DNA of 64,000 nt from Ramlibacter alkalitolerans (GTDB lineage: Bacteria > Pseudomonadota > Gammaproteobacteria > Burkholderiales > Burkholderiaceae_C), in contig NZ_JAEQND010000009.1 of assembly GCF_016722765.1 (NCBI RefSeq), forward strand, positions 57,501 through 121,500, in the 5' to 3' direction. The first letter of the stretch is position 1; every line of letters begins with the position of its first letter. Made by a program: the position numbers and the translations under genes. Shown one piece after another: positions 29,454 to 37,498 of the stretch. Below the pieces are notes generated by a model. The model was not told the origin of the DNA and did not search any database. It saw only the letters and a program-made list of their open reading frames with translations.

Positions 29454-30878
29454 ATGAACGCGCCCATCTCCCACGCCCGGCTGCTGCCTCATGTGGACCA
29501 GCAGGAGATCCCGCCTGCGCTGCTGCAGGCCTTGCAGGCCCGCTTCGGCCAGCGCCTGTCCACCGCGATGGCGGTGCGCGAGCAGCACGGCCGCGACGAA
29601 TCACCCTTCGCCGTGCCGCCGCCCGGCGCCGTGCTGTTCGCGGAGAGCACGGCCGACGTCTCCGATGCAGTGGCGCTGTGCAGCCAGTACCGCACGCCGG
29701 TGATCCCGTATGGCGCCGGCTCCTCGATCGAGGGCCACCTGCTGGCCGTGCGCGGCGGCCTCAGCATCGACGTGAACCGCATGAACCGCGTGCTCGCCGT
29801 CGATGCCGACGACCTCACCGTGACGGTGCAGCCGGGCGTCACGCGCAAGCAGCTGAACGAGGCGATCCGCGACACCGGCCTGTTCTTCCCGATCGATCCG
29901 GGCGCGGACGCCTCCCTCGGCGGCATGAGCGCCACGCGCGCCTCCGGCACGAACGCGGTGCGCTACGGCACCATGCGCGAGAACGTGCTGGCGCTGCAGG
30001 TGGTGACGGCCAGCGGCGAGGTGATCCGCACCGGCACCCGGGCGAAGAAGTCCTCCGCCGGCTACGACCTCACGCGCCTGTTCGTCGGCAGCGAGGGCAC
30101 GCTGGGGCTGATCACCGAAGTCACGCTGCGCGTGTATCCGCTGCCCGAGGCGATCTCGGCGGCGGTGTGCTCCTTCCCCACCATCGCCGACGCCGTGCAG
30201 GCCACCATCGAGACGATCCAGCTCGGCGTGCCGATCGCGCGGGTGGAACTGATCGACGCCAACAGCGTGCGGATGGTCAACGCGCACAGCAAGCTGGCGC
30301 TGCGCGAGGAGCCGATGCTGCTGATGGAGTTCCACGGCTCCCCCGCCGGCGTGCAGGAGCAGGCCGGGACGGTGCAGGAGATCGCCGCCGGCCACGGCGG
30401 CAAGGCCTTCGAATGGGCCACCACGCCGGAGGAGCGCACCCGCCTGTGGACGGCGCGGCACAACGCCTATTTCGCCGCCGTCCAGTCGCGCCCCGGCTGC
30501 CGCTCGATCACGACCGACACCTGCGTGCCGATCTCGCGGCTGGCCGACTGCCTGCTGGAATCGGTGGCGGAGGCCGATGCCAGCGGCATCCCGTACTTCC
30601 TGGTGGGCCACGTCGGCGACGGCAACTTCCATTTCGGCTACCTGGTGGACCCGGCGAACGAGCGCGAGTGCGACCGCGCCGAGGCGCTGAACGAACGCCT
30701 GATCGCGCGCGCCCTCGCCATGGAAGGGACCTGCACCGGCGAGCACGGGATCGGCCTGCACAAGATGCAGTTCCTGGAGGAGGAGGCCGGCCCCGGTGCG
30801 GTGGACATGATGCGCACGATCAAGCGCGCGCTCGATCCGCACAACATCCTGAATCCGGGGAAGATCTTCGCGGATTAG
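29454..30878 (+). CDS. FAD-linked D-lactate dehydrogenase / 2-hydroxyacid dehydrogenase (GlcD/Dld family)
   Basis: The 474-aa protein has the PCMH-type FAD-binding domain (PYGAGSSIEGHLLA, DLTVTVQPGVTRKQLNEAIR, DPGADASLGGMSATRASGTN, FVGSEGTLGLITEVTL) and the C-terminal FAD-oxidase domain with HVGDGNFHF and GTCTGEHGIGLHK. Length and motifs fit cytochrome-linked D-lactate dehydrogenases (LDHD-like). Without an adjacent FeS subunit it is more likely a Dld-type enzyme than glycolate oxidase GlcD. It is divergent from dtnK with 122 bp between. Confidence 0.87.
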   Translation: MNAPISHARLLPHVDQQEIPPALLQALQARFGQRLSTAMAVREQHGRDESPFAVPPPGAVLFAESTADVSDAVALCSQYRTPVIPYGAGSSIEGHLLAVRGGLSIDVNRMNRVLAVDADDLTVTVQPGVTRKQLNEAIRDTGLFFPIDPGADASLGGMSATRASGTNAVRYGTMRENVLALQVVTASGEVIRTGTRAKKSSAGYDLTRLFVGSEGTLGLITEVTLRVYPLPEAISAAVCSFPTIADAVQATIETIQLGVPIARVELIDANSVRMVNAHSKLALREEPMLLMEFHGSPAGVQEQAGTVQEIAAGHGGKAFEWATTPEERTRLWTARHNAYFAAVQSRPGCRSITTDTCVPISRLADCLLESVAEADASGIPYFLVGHVGDGNFHFGYLVDPANERECDRAEALNERLIARALAMEGTCTGEHGIGLHKMQFLEEEAGPGAVDMMRTIKRALDPHNILNPGKIFAD

Positions 30879-31248
30879 TGCGGAGGTCTAGGCTGCTCGG
30901 CGAAACCGACCCGGACCGAATGCGAAGGCGAGAGGGCTTCCACCGCAGGCGATTGCGTTGCGGTGCCGCGCTGCGCTCGTTGCCTTCGGTCCGGCACAGG
31001 ACGGCTTTGTCCGCCTCACTCCATGTCCCCCGGCGCGGTTGAGAGCACGGGCCTTGGCTGATAAGGCGCCCGCGCTCCTCCTTTACTTCCGGAGTCGGAC
31101 AAAGCCGTCCTGCGCCTGCGGCGTTGCATGTTGGAGCAGCCGTTGCCCCGGGGTCAGCCAGGAGCGCAGCGCTACGATGCTCCTCAGGGGCCGGACCGGA
31201 GGCGACGCCGCTCATCCCTCGGCGCGGCACCCCCGGTCACCGCGCCAG
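30879..31248. other. 370-bp gene-free gap with repeat-like content
   Basis: No convincing gene. The gap contains a long inverted repeat (30999-31110) and GC-skewed segments without codon-like structure. A minus-strand open frame exists, but it translates to a charged, low-conservation-looking peptide. Confidence 0.5.
30999..31110. repeat. Inverted repeat with 15-bp perfect arms
   Basis: GGACGGCTTTGTCCG (30999-31013) and its exact complement (31096-31110) flank 82 bp. Similarity of the arms extends to about 25 bp with three mismatches, and each arm itself contains a short GGAC/GTCC dyad. It lies between converging transcription units and may be a two-headed intergenic repeat element or a bidirectional terminator. 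Confidence 0.6.
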
Positions 31249-32637
31249 CTACTCCGCGTAGCCCTCGATCGTCATCGGCAGCCGGGCCTGCACCAGCGTC
31301 CCGCGGCCAGGCGTGCTGCGGACCACCATGGAGCCGCGCAGCAGTTCGACCCGCTCGCGCATCCCGGCCAGGCCGAGGTGGCCCGGCGGCGCGGCGCCGG
31401 CCGTGTCGAAGCCGCAGCCGTTGTCGCCCACCTCCACCAGCACCGAGTCGGCGTCGCAGGACAGGTCGACCTTCAGGGCCGAGGCGCCGCCGTGGCGCAG
31501 GCCGTTGCCCAGCGCTTCCTGGATCAGGCGGTACATCGTGGTCTTCACGGGCCCGGCGGGCTGGCCGCTGCCGCCGCCACCGCCGTTGGACACCGTGATG
31601 TGCGAGCCGGTCTTGCGCTCGAAGTCCTGGGCGGCGCGCTGCACCACGCCGAAGGCGTCGAGGCGATCGATCTCCGGCAGCTGCAGCCCCACGCAGGTGG
31701 CGCGCAGCTCGCGCATGGCCGATTGCAGCGCGGCGCGCACCAGCGCGGCCTCCTCGCCGTTGCCATGCGCCTCGCATTTGCGCGCGAGCGACTCGAACTG
31801 CATGAGGCCCAGCGCCAGGTCCTGGGCGGCGCCATCGTGCAGGTCGGCGGCGATCTGGCGCAGGAACTGGTCGTTCAGCGTGGTCGTGCGCACGGCGGTC
31901 AGCCGGATGTGGTCGCTCAGCTCCTGGTTCCTCTTCAGCACCCCGGACAACTCCGCCACCTTGGCCCGCAGCTGCTCGCGCTGCGAATCGATGGTCTCGC
32001 TGCCGCGGCGCACCACGCCGAACAGCAGCAGGTACATGGCCAGCATGATCCCGCCCACCACCAGCCAGCTGCCGATCTGGGCTGTCCGCACCTCCTGCGC
32101 CATCTCGTCGGTGGTCTGGTAGAACTCGGCCACCGCCAGCACGGTGCCGCGGCCGGCGGCGTGCACCGGGCTGTAGGTTTCGAGCAGGCGCTTCCAGCGC
32201 GTGCGCTCGAGCTCGTTCTCGCTCTCGTCGAGCTCGCTGAGGCCCGACTGCACCCGCCCCTGGAAGGCGCTGGCCAGGCCTTCGTCGATGGGATATTGAC
32301 GCCCGATCAGGGCCGGGTTGGTGCTGTAGACGATGCGGCCGCGCGCGTCCCAGATCTTGAAGGCGACGATCTTGCGACCGAGCGGCGTCTCCGTCATCAG
32401 CCGGTCGAGCGCGGCCCGGTCTTCCGGTCTCAGGTCGCCGCCGGGTTGCAGGTGCTGCAGGTGCGGCGCGATGAAGCTGTCGACGTAGAGGCTCGTGACC
32501 CCGGCGATGCGGTTGCTCACCCCGCGCTCGATGGCCGTGCCGACATACCAGCCGAGCGCCAGCATCCCGAGCAGCACGATCGGGAAACTGGCGACCAGGA
32601 ACTGGCGCGAGAGGGTCAGGGGCGAACGCAGGGGCAT
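31249..32637 (-). CDS. NarX/LiaS-type sensor histidine kinase (HisKA_3)
   Basis: The 462-aa protein has a membrane span (12-35), an extracytoplasmic region of about 150 residues resembling a simple PAS-like sensor (VAFKIWDARGRIVYSTNPAL), a second span (189-209), a coiled coil, the phospho-acceptor helix QIAADLHDGAAQDLALGLMQ with His267, and an HATPase domain with VEVGDNGCGF and GHLGLAGMRERV. Kinases of this class pair with LuxR-type regulators, but none is adjacent. The ATG at 32637 was chosen because it directly precedes the signal-anchor. Confidence 0.87.
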   Translation of the reverse strand: MPLRSPLTLSRQFLVASFPIVLLGMLALGWYVGTAIERGVSNRIAGVTSLYVDSFIAPHLQHLQPGGDLRPEDRAALDRLMTETPLGRKIVAFKIWDARGRIVYSTNPALIGRQYPIDEGLASAFQGRVQSGLSELDESENELERTRWKRLLETYSPVHAAGRGTVLAVAEFYQTTDEMAQEVRTAQIGSWLVVGGIMLAMYLLLFGVVRRGSETIDSQREQLRAKVAELSGVLKRNQELSDHIRLTAVRTTTLNDQFLRQIAADLHDGAAQDLALGLMQFESLARKCEAHGNGEEAALVRAALQSAMRELRATCVGLQLPEIDRLDAFGVVQRAAQDFERKTGSHITVSNGGGGGSGQPAGPVKTTMYRLIQEALGNGLRHGGASALKVDLSCDADSVLVEVGDNGCGFDTAGAAPPGHLGLAGMRERVELLRGSMVVRSTPGRGTLVQARLPMTIEGYAE

Positions 32638-32737
32638 GGCGTCCCGCGAACTTAACCCGACGGTACTAAGGTGGGGAGGCACCAAAGTGCCGCCTTGACC
32701 CGCAAAGGAGCAGGGACTTCCCCCTAGGACCCGGCTT

Positions 32738-33013
32738 CTAGACCGTCCGCCGCGCCGCCGCTGCCGCCGCGATCTCCGGCGGCAGGCGCTTGAGCAGCCA
32801 GCGGATCGCCAGCGGCACCAGCACCAGGTCGTCGAGCGCGCCGACGAAGGGGATCGCATCCGGGATCAGGTCGATCGGCGAGAGCACGTAGAGCACGACC
32901 AGCACGGCGCCGATCTTGAGCCACCGGGGGGCGGCGGGGTGCCGCAGCGCGAACCACAGCTGCCGCGCGTCGCCGCGCACCAGGGTCCACAAGAGGGTCA
33001 GGCGTTTCCACAT
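32738..33013 (-). CDS. YkvA family (DUF1232) membrane protein
   Basis: The 91-aa protein contains the DUF1232 core VLYVLSPIDLIPDAIPFVGALDD between an N-terminal helix (WKRLTLLWTLVRGDARQLWF) and a C-terminal hydrophobic stretch. The family consists of small membrane-associated proteins of unknown role. The ATG at 33013 has GGAAG upstream. Confidence 0.85.
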   Translation of the reverse strand: MWKRLTLLWTLVRGDARQLWFALRHPAAPRWLKIGAVLVVLYVLSPIDLIPDAIPFVGALDDLVLVPLAIRWLLKRLPPEIAAAAAARRTV

Positions 33014-33136
33014 GGCTGGTTGCTTCCGGTGAAGGCCCCCCACGGGGCCGTGCGACGGCTCACTTGGCACCCCGGCGGCCCATTGCAAGGCACGCACGGG
33101 CCATGGTGCCACCGCAATGGCCCAGGTGCAATTTCT

Positions 33137-34468
33137 TCACGGTGCCGGCAGGGTGATGTCGACGCGCGCGCCGCCCAGCCCCGAGCGAAGCAGCTTCAGC
33201 TCCCCGCGGTGGCTCGCCACCAGGTCGTTGACGACGGCCAGCCCGACGCCATGCCCGGGCACGCGCTCGTCGCCGCGCACGTGCAGCTGCAGCACCGAAT
33301 GCGTGTCGCTGAAGCCGGGGCCGTCGTCGTCCACCTGGATGCGCAGGCGCTCGCCCTCGCGCCAGGCGCGCACCAGCACCTGCTGGCGCGCCCATTTGGC
33401 GGCGTTGTCCAGCAGGTTGCCCATCATCTCGAACACGTCGCCCTGGTCGATGCGCCAGGCGAGGTCGGTGGGGCAGTCGAGGCGGAACTCCAGCCCCTTG
33501 TCGGCATACACCTTGGAGAGGGCCTCCCGGATGCGCTCCAGCACGGGCGCGAGCGTCACCGGCGGGGCGAAGCGCGTCGCGCCGCCGGCCGCGGCCCGCC
33601 CGAGCTGGTGCTGCACGATGTCGTCCATGCGCCTGACCTGCTGCGTGACGGCCTCGGGCAGGCGCGCGGGTTCCTGCAGCGCGCTGCGCAGGACCGCCAG
33701 CGGGGTCTTCAGGCTGTGTGCCAGGTAGCTCAAGGCCTCCTTGTAGCGGGTCTGGCGCACCCGTTCCTGCTGGATCAGCGTGTTCAGGTTGTCGGTGAGG
33801 CCGGAAAGCTCCGTCGGGTAGCGGCCCTCGATCTTCGCCTGCTCGCCCGCCTCCACGCGCCGGATCTCGCCCGCCACGCGCCGCAGCGGCGCCAGGCCCC
33901 ATTGCAGCAGCAGCACCTGTGCCACCAGCAGCAGCACGCCGGCCGAGCCCAGCCAGGCCCAGAGCGTGCGCGCGAACACGGCCACCTCGTGCCGGTATTC
34001 GGACTCGTCCTCCAGCACCGACAGGACCAGATGGGCGGGGCGCGGGCCGGCCTGCCAGTTGACGGCATAGCTCAGGGCCAGGTAGCTGCGCTCGCCGTCC
34101 TGCAGCGTCTCGGTGCGCAGCTGGCCGGTTTCCAGCGTGTCGCGGAACGGCGGCTGCACGCCCACGCTGGACGCCGAGCGCCATTGCTCGCGGCGGCCGG
34201 TGTTGGCGATGCTGGCGTACAGGCCGGAGCCGGGCAGCGACAGGCGCGCATTGCCCAGGGCGGTCGGCATCACCAGCGCCCCGGACGCATCCACTTCCGC
34301 GCGCGACAGCAGCAGGTCCACCGTGCCGTGCAGGCTGGCGTAGTGGGCCGCGCGCACGCTGTCCGCATGGGCGCGCTGCACGGCGATGCCGGCGGCGGCG
34401 ATGAAGAACACCAGCACCAGCGCGGCGCCGAGGAGGAGTCGGGCCCGGAGCGAATAGCCGGGGGTCAT
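33137..34468 (-). CDS. PhoQ-like sensor histidine kinase
   Basis: The 443-aa protein has a first span (8-28), a periplasmic domain of about 140 residues, a second span (170-190), a HAMP-like linker, the H-box SYLAHSLKTPLAVLR with His251, and an ATPase domain with DNAAKWAR and HGVGLAVVNDL. It is co-directional with the OmpR-type regulator 19 bp upstream. Together they resemble PhoP/PhoQ pairs that respond to Mg, cationic peptides or pH. A longer start would overlap the regulator by 31 bp; the shorter ATG gives a normal N-terminus. Confidence 0.85.
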   Translation of the reverse strand: MTPGYSLRARLLLGAALVLVFFIAAAGIAVQRAHADSVRAAHYASLHGTVDLLLSRAEVDASGALVMPTALGNARLSLPGSGLYASIANTGRREQWRSASSVGVQPPFRDTLETGQLRTETLQDGERSYLALSYAVNWQAGPRPAHLVLSVLEDESEYRHEVAVFARTLWAWLGSAGVLLLVAQVLLLQWGLAPLRRVAGEIRRVEAGEQAKIEGRYPTELSGLTDNLNTLIQQERVRQTRYKEALSYLAHSLKTPLAVLRSALQEPARLPEAVTQQVRRMDDIVQHQLGRAAAGGATRFAPPVTLAPVLERIREALSKVYADKGLEFRLDCPTDLAWRIDQGDVFEMMGNLLDNAAKWARQQVLVRAWREGERLRIQVDDDGPGFSDTHSVLQLHVRGDERVPGHGVGLAVVNDLVASHRGELKLLRSGLGGARVDITLPAP

Positions 34469-34487
34469 CCCAGGGTGAAGCCCGGCG

Positions 34488-35159
34488 TCATTCCAGCGTG
34501 AAGCGGTAGCCGCGCCCACGCAGGGTTTCGATCGGCGCCAGGGTGCCGTCGGGATCGAGCTTGCGCCGCAGCCGGCCGACCAGCACTTCCAGCACGTTGC
34601 TGTCGCGGTCGTCGCCGTGCGGATAGAGGTAGTCCGACAGTTCCTGCTTGGTCACCACGCGCGCGCGCTCGCGCACCAGGTATTCGAGCAGGCGGTATTC
34701 GTAGGCCGTGAGGTCCAGCGGCGCATCGTGCAGCTTCACGGCCTGGGCCGAGAGGTCGAGGCTCAGGGGCCCGAGCGTGAGCACGTCGGTGGTCGCCTTG
34801 AGCGAGCGGCGCAGCAGGGCCTTCACGCGCGCCGCCAGCTCCGGGTATTCGAAGGGCTTGACCAGGTAGTCGTCGGCGCCGGCTTCCAGGCCCAGCACCT
34901 TGTCCTGCCAGGTGCTGCGCGCGGTGAGGATCAGGATCGGCATCGCGCGGCCGTCGGCGCGCAGCTTCTGCACGATGGACAGGCCGCTCAGCTTGGGCAG
35001 CCCGAGATCGACGATCGCCAGGTCGAAGGGGAATTCCTGGGCCATGTAGAGGCCCTCCTCGCCGTCGACGGCGCCGTCGACCCGGTAGCCGTCTTGCTCC
35101 AGCTGGCGCTGCAGCGTCAGGCGCAGGGCCGCTTCATCCTCGATCAGCAGCAGGCGCAT
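34488..35159 (-). CDS. PhoP-like response regulator (OmpR family)
   Basis: The 223-aa protein has a receiver domain with Asp51 (AIVDLGLPK) and Lys101 (LVKPF), and a winged-helix output domain ending RDSNVLEVLVGRLRRKLDP and IETLRGRGYRFTLE. It is typical of PhoP/QseB-like regulators. The operon order is 35422 glycine-zipper protein, PepSY protein, regulator, kinase; the PepSY stop is only 3 bp upstream of its ATG. Confidence 0.92.
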   Translation of the reverse strand: MRLLLIEDEAALRLTLQRQLEQDGYRVDGAVDGEEGLYMAQEFPFDLAIVDLGLPKLSGLSIVQKLRADGRAMPILILTARSTWQDKVLGLEAGADDYLVKPFEYPELAARVKALLRRSLKATTDVLTLGPLSLDLSAQAVKLHDAPLDLTAYEYRLLEYLVRERARVVTKQELSDYLYPHGDDRDSNVLEVLVGRLRRKLDPDGTLAPIETLRGRGYRFTLE

Positions 35160-35162
35160 GGC

Positions 35163-35399
35163 TCAGACCGGGCGGCCCGTCGCCACGTCGATCAGCACCA
35201 CCCGCACCTCGCCGGCCGCGGTGACGATCTTGACCCGCCAGACCGGCCGGTTGCCGGCATCGGCGCGCTCCACCGCCAGCACCCGGCCCTGGCTCACGCG
35301 CTGCGCGATCGCGGCCGCGTCGTCGCGGCTGACGTCGGCCCAGGCGGGCAGCGCGGCAGCCACGGCGGCAGCGAGGATCAGCTTGCGAACGAGGTCCAT
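35163..35399 (-). CDS. PepSY-domain periplasmic protein (78 aa)
   Basis: A signal peptide (LILAAAVAAALPAWA, cleavage likely after residue 21) is followed by one PepSY-like repeat: VSRDDAAAIAQRVSQGRVLA then VWRVKIVTAAGEVRVVLIDVATG. Such proteins often sit beside PhoPQ-type systems and may modulate the kinase sensor domain. Three bases separate its stop from the regulator gene. Confidence 0.85.
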   Translation of the reverse strand: MDLVRKLILAAAVAAALPAWADVSRDDAAAIAQRVSQGRVLAVERADAGNRPVWRVKIVTAAGEVRVVLIDVATGRPV

Positions 35400-35421
35400 G
35401 GGCGGCGGTGGGCAGTCGGGG

Positions 35422-35958
35422 TCAGCGGCGGAATTCGGGCTCGAGCGGCGTGACGGACACGCGCACCGGGATGGTGGATCCCGGCTGCTCGCGCATCACC
35501 GTCGAGGCTTCCTGGCCGCGGTAATCATAGATGACGCGATACCCGGTCAGGCGGTTCTGCTGGTCGTAGACGGTGCGGCAGTTGCGCACTTCGCGCGCTT
35601 CCGGGGCGGGCGCCGCGACGGCCGTGCCGCTGTTGGCGAGGCGGTCGCCGGTGAGGGCGCCGATCACTGCGCCGGCGGCGGTGGCGGCTTCCCGGCCATG
35701 GCCCTTGCCGACCTGGTTGCCGAGCAGGCCACCGGCCACGCCACCGATGATGGCGCCGCCGTAGCCGCCGCTGGGAGCGGCAGCGCGGGGTTGTTCCTGC
35801 ACCCACTGGCTGGTGCATTCCTGGCGCGGCGTCTGGACCACTTCGTACTGGGGTTCGACGGCGCGCACGCGGGCCTGGTCGGTGAAGCTCTGCGCTTGCG
35901 CAGTGGCGGCGGCCAGGGTGGCGAGCAGGAGGGCGGGAGCAAGGGCGGTGCGTTTCAT
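35422..35958 (-). CDS. Glycine-zipper 2TM (17-kDa surface antigen-like) envelope protein
   Basis: The 178-aa protein has a signal peptide ending AQAQ, then a glycine zipper (GGAIIGGVAGGLLGNQVGKG and a following AAGAVIGALTGD, about residues 65-105), and a C-terminal beta-rich region with NCRTVYDQQNRLTGYRVIYD. This is the Rickettsia 17-kDa antigen/SlyB-like arrangement, associated with the outer membrane. It stands just upstream of the PepSY-PhoPQ genes and could be part of the same transcript (22 bp gap). Confidence 0.85.
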   Translation of the reverse strand: MKRTALAPALLLATLAAATAQAQSFTDQARVRAVEPQYEVVQTPRQECTSQWVQEQPRAAAPSGGYGGAIIGGVAGGLLGNQVGKGHGREAATAAGAVIGALTGDRLANSGTAVAAPAPEAREVRNCRTVYDQQNRLTGYRVIYDYRGQEASTVMREQPGSTIPVRVSVTPLEPEFRR

Positions 35959-36028
35959 GGAGGACTCCTTCGGGGATCGTTGTGCCTGAAGCTTAGGTGG
36001 CGCTGCCTGAACGCAATATGAACGAAGG

Positions 36029-36556
36029 TCAACGAAGGTGAAGGGCCGGCTTTTCGACGTGGGGGCGCAACGCCACGTCGAACTTCCAGGAGCGGCGTGC
36101 CGTGTTGCCCGCGCGGTCGCGCACGATCACTTCGGCGACGTGCCGGCCCGGGAGCAGATTGTTGTTGAAACGCACCTCGTCGGCAACGATGCGGGAGGAC
36201 GAGGTGACGTCCCGACCGTCGATGCGCAGCCGCACGGAGGCGGGGTTCACGCCGCTCCCTTCGTCGCTGAAACGGGCCGAGACGATCATGCGCTGGCGAT
36301 CGCCGACGCGCGCGCCGGGCAACGGGGTCAGATCCTTGATCTTCGGCGCCCGTTCGTCCCGTTGCGGGCCTGCGTGGCGCCAGCCGTCGCGGTCATGGTC
36401 GTCGTCCCGGTCGCGTGCCGCAGGCTGGGCCACCACGGTCACCGCCTGCGCCACCGAGTGGGCCGGGCCGGCGGCGGCCGGCTGCGCGAAGAGCGCTGCG
36501 GCGCAGGACAGAAACAGGCCAGTGGTTGCGAAAGAGTTGCGAAGATTCGTTTGCAT
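36029..36556 (-). CDS. Secreted protein with one Ig-like domain (175 aa)
   Basis: An N-terminal signal peptide (cut near AQPAAA) is followed by an Asp/Arg/His-rich linker (DRDDDHDRDGW) and then about 95 residues of bacterial Ig-like fold: LTPLPGARVGDRQRMIVSAR, GSGVNPASVRLRIDGRDVT, AEVIVRDRAGNTARRSWKF. Probably binds or scaffolds in the periplasm or outside the cell. The Asp/His linker could bind metal. Function unknown. Confidence 0.7.
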   Translation of the reverse strand: MQTNLRNSFATTGLFLSCAAALFAQPAAAGPAHSVAQAVTVVAQPAARDRDDDHDRDGWRHAGPQRDERAPKIKDLTPLPGARVGDRQRMIVSARFSDEGSGVNPASVRLRIDGRDVTSSSRIVADEVRFNNNLLPGRHVAEVIVRDRAGNTARRSWKFDVALRPHVEKPALHLR

Positions 36557-36720
36557 GGGTTACCTCCAGGTTGGCAGCCAGTCGCTTGTCCTGGCCTGGA
36601 GACCAGTGTGCTGATGAGCGCATGAACGTTGCCTGAACCGCTTGCACGTTCCGCACGGCCGCGCTGCCTGTCGGACGGGGACGGCAGGGGCATGCGGCCC
36701 CCGCCGGCGCGGGGCGGCTC

Positions 36721-36728
36721 CTAGAATC
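36721..36728 (+). promoter_or_regulatory. Putative -10 element upstream of the cytochrome gene
   Basis: CTAGAATC (with the preceding CTC) resembles the TANNNT boxes seen before several genes here; it lies 33 bases before the ATG at 36761, with GGAGAG between. No -35 box is evident. Confidence 0.3.
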
Positions 36729-36760
36729 CTCCAATTCATCGCCAGCCATCGGAGAGACCC

Positions 36761-37366
36761 ATGAAGAAGCTCACGCTCGCCGCCACGGCCGTCGCGCTTG
36801 CCGCCGCACTCGCCGGCTGCGGACGCCAGGACGACAGCGCCGCCACCACGGCCTCGACCTCCTCGTCACCCTCCACCAGCGCTCCGTCTTCGAGCGACAG
36901 CAGCAGCAACATCGCCACTGCGCCTTCGACGAACGAGAGCAGCACCAGCATGGCCACCGCGCCTGCGACGACCGACAGCAGCACCACCACGGCCGCTGCC
37001 CCCGCGACCGGCAGCACGACGGACCCGTCCTCCTCCAGCACCGTCGCCTCGTCCTCCGGTTCCTCGTCCGGCATGGACAGCAGCGCGAACAACACCGCCG
37101 CCATGGGCGCCGGCGGCAACGGCCAGACGATCTACAGCAGCACCTGCGCCCTGTGCCACGCCGCCGGCGTGACCGGCGCACCCAAGCCCGGCGACAAGGC
37201 CGACTGGGGCCCGCGCATCGCCCAGGGCAAGGACACGCTGTACAAGCACGCGCTCGCCGGCTTCCAGGGCAAGAAGGGCATGATGCCGCCCAAGGGTGGC
37301 AACACCTCGCTGCCCGATGCGGACGTGAAGGCCGCCGTCGACTTCATGGTCGACCAGTCGAAGTAG
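36761..37366 (+). CDS. Cytochrome c5-type lipoprotein with Ser/Thr-rich linker
   Basis: The 201-aa protein has a lipobox LAAALAGC (Cys20), then about 90 residues of almost only Ser, Thr, Ala and Pro, then a class I cytochrome c domain with the heme motif CALCH (129-133) and a distal Met in GMMPPKGG (174-175). A c5-like electron carrier tethered to the membrane by a long flexible linker is the natural reading. GGAGAG precedes the ATG. The linker is strongly low-complexity and its length would be expected to vary between strains. Confidence 0.88.
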   Translation: MKKLTLAATAVALAAALAGCGRQDDSAATTASTSSSPSTSAPSSSDSSSNIATAPSTNESSTSMATAPATTDSSTTTAAAPATGSTTDPSSSSTVASSSGSSSGMDSSANNTAAMGAGGNGQTIYSSTCALCHAAGVTGAPKPGDKADWGPRIAQGKDTLYKHALAGFQGKKGMMPPKGGNTSLPDADVKAAVDFMVDQSK

Positions 37367-37390
37367 CGCAGGCGCTGCCCGCGGTCCTCT

Positions 37391-37418
37391 GGGGTGCATG
37401 CTCTGCGGCATGCACCCC
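37391..37418 (+). terminator. 11-bp perfect hairpin after the cytochrome gene
   Basis: GGGGTGCATGC and GCATGCACCCC pair over a 6-base loop, 25 bp after the cytochrome stop. No U-tract follows, so Rho-independent termination is uncertain. Confidence 0.5.
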
Positions 37419-37498
37419 GCAGTCGCTGCGGCGCCGGCGCGGGCAACGTGGGCCGTATCATGGCGCGCCTGCCCAGTGGCCGGCTTCCGCAGAACACC

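Noticed and set aside
31105-31122. 18-bp identity with 41957-41974 (CCGTCCTGCGCCTGCGGC)
   Set aside because: The second copy lies inside the glycosyltransferase gene and is made of common GC-rich codons; chance is more likely than a repeat family.
30820-31230. Minus-strand frame of 136 codons in the 31-kb gap
   Set aside because: The peptide is charged and irregular, overlaps the D-lactate dehydrogenase end and the inverted repeat, and lacks a Shine-Dalgarno.
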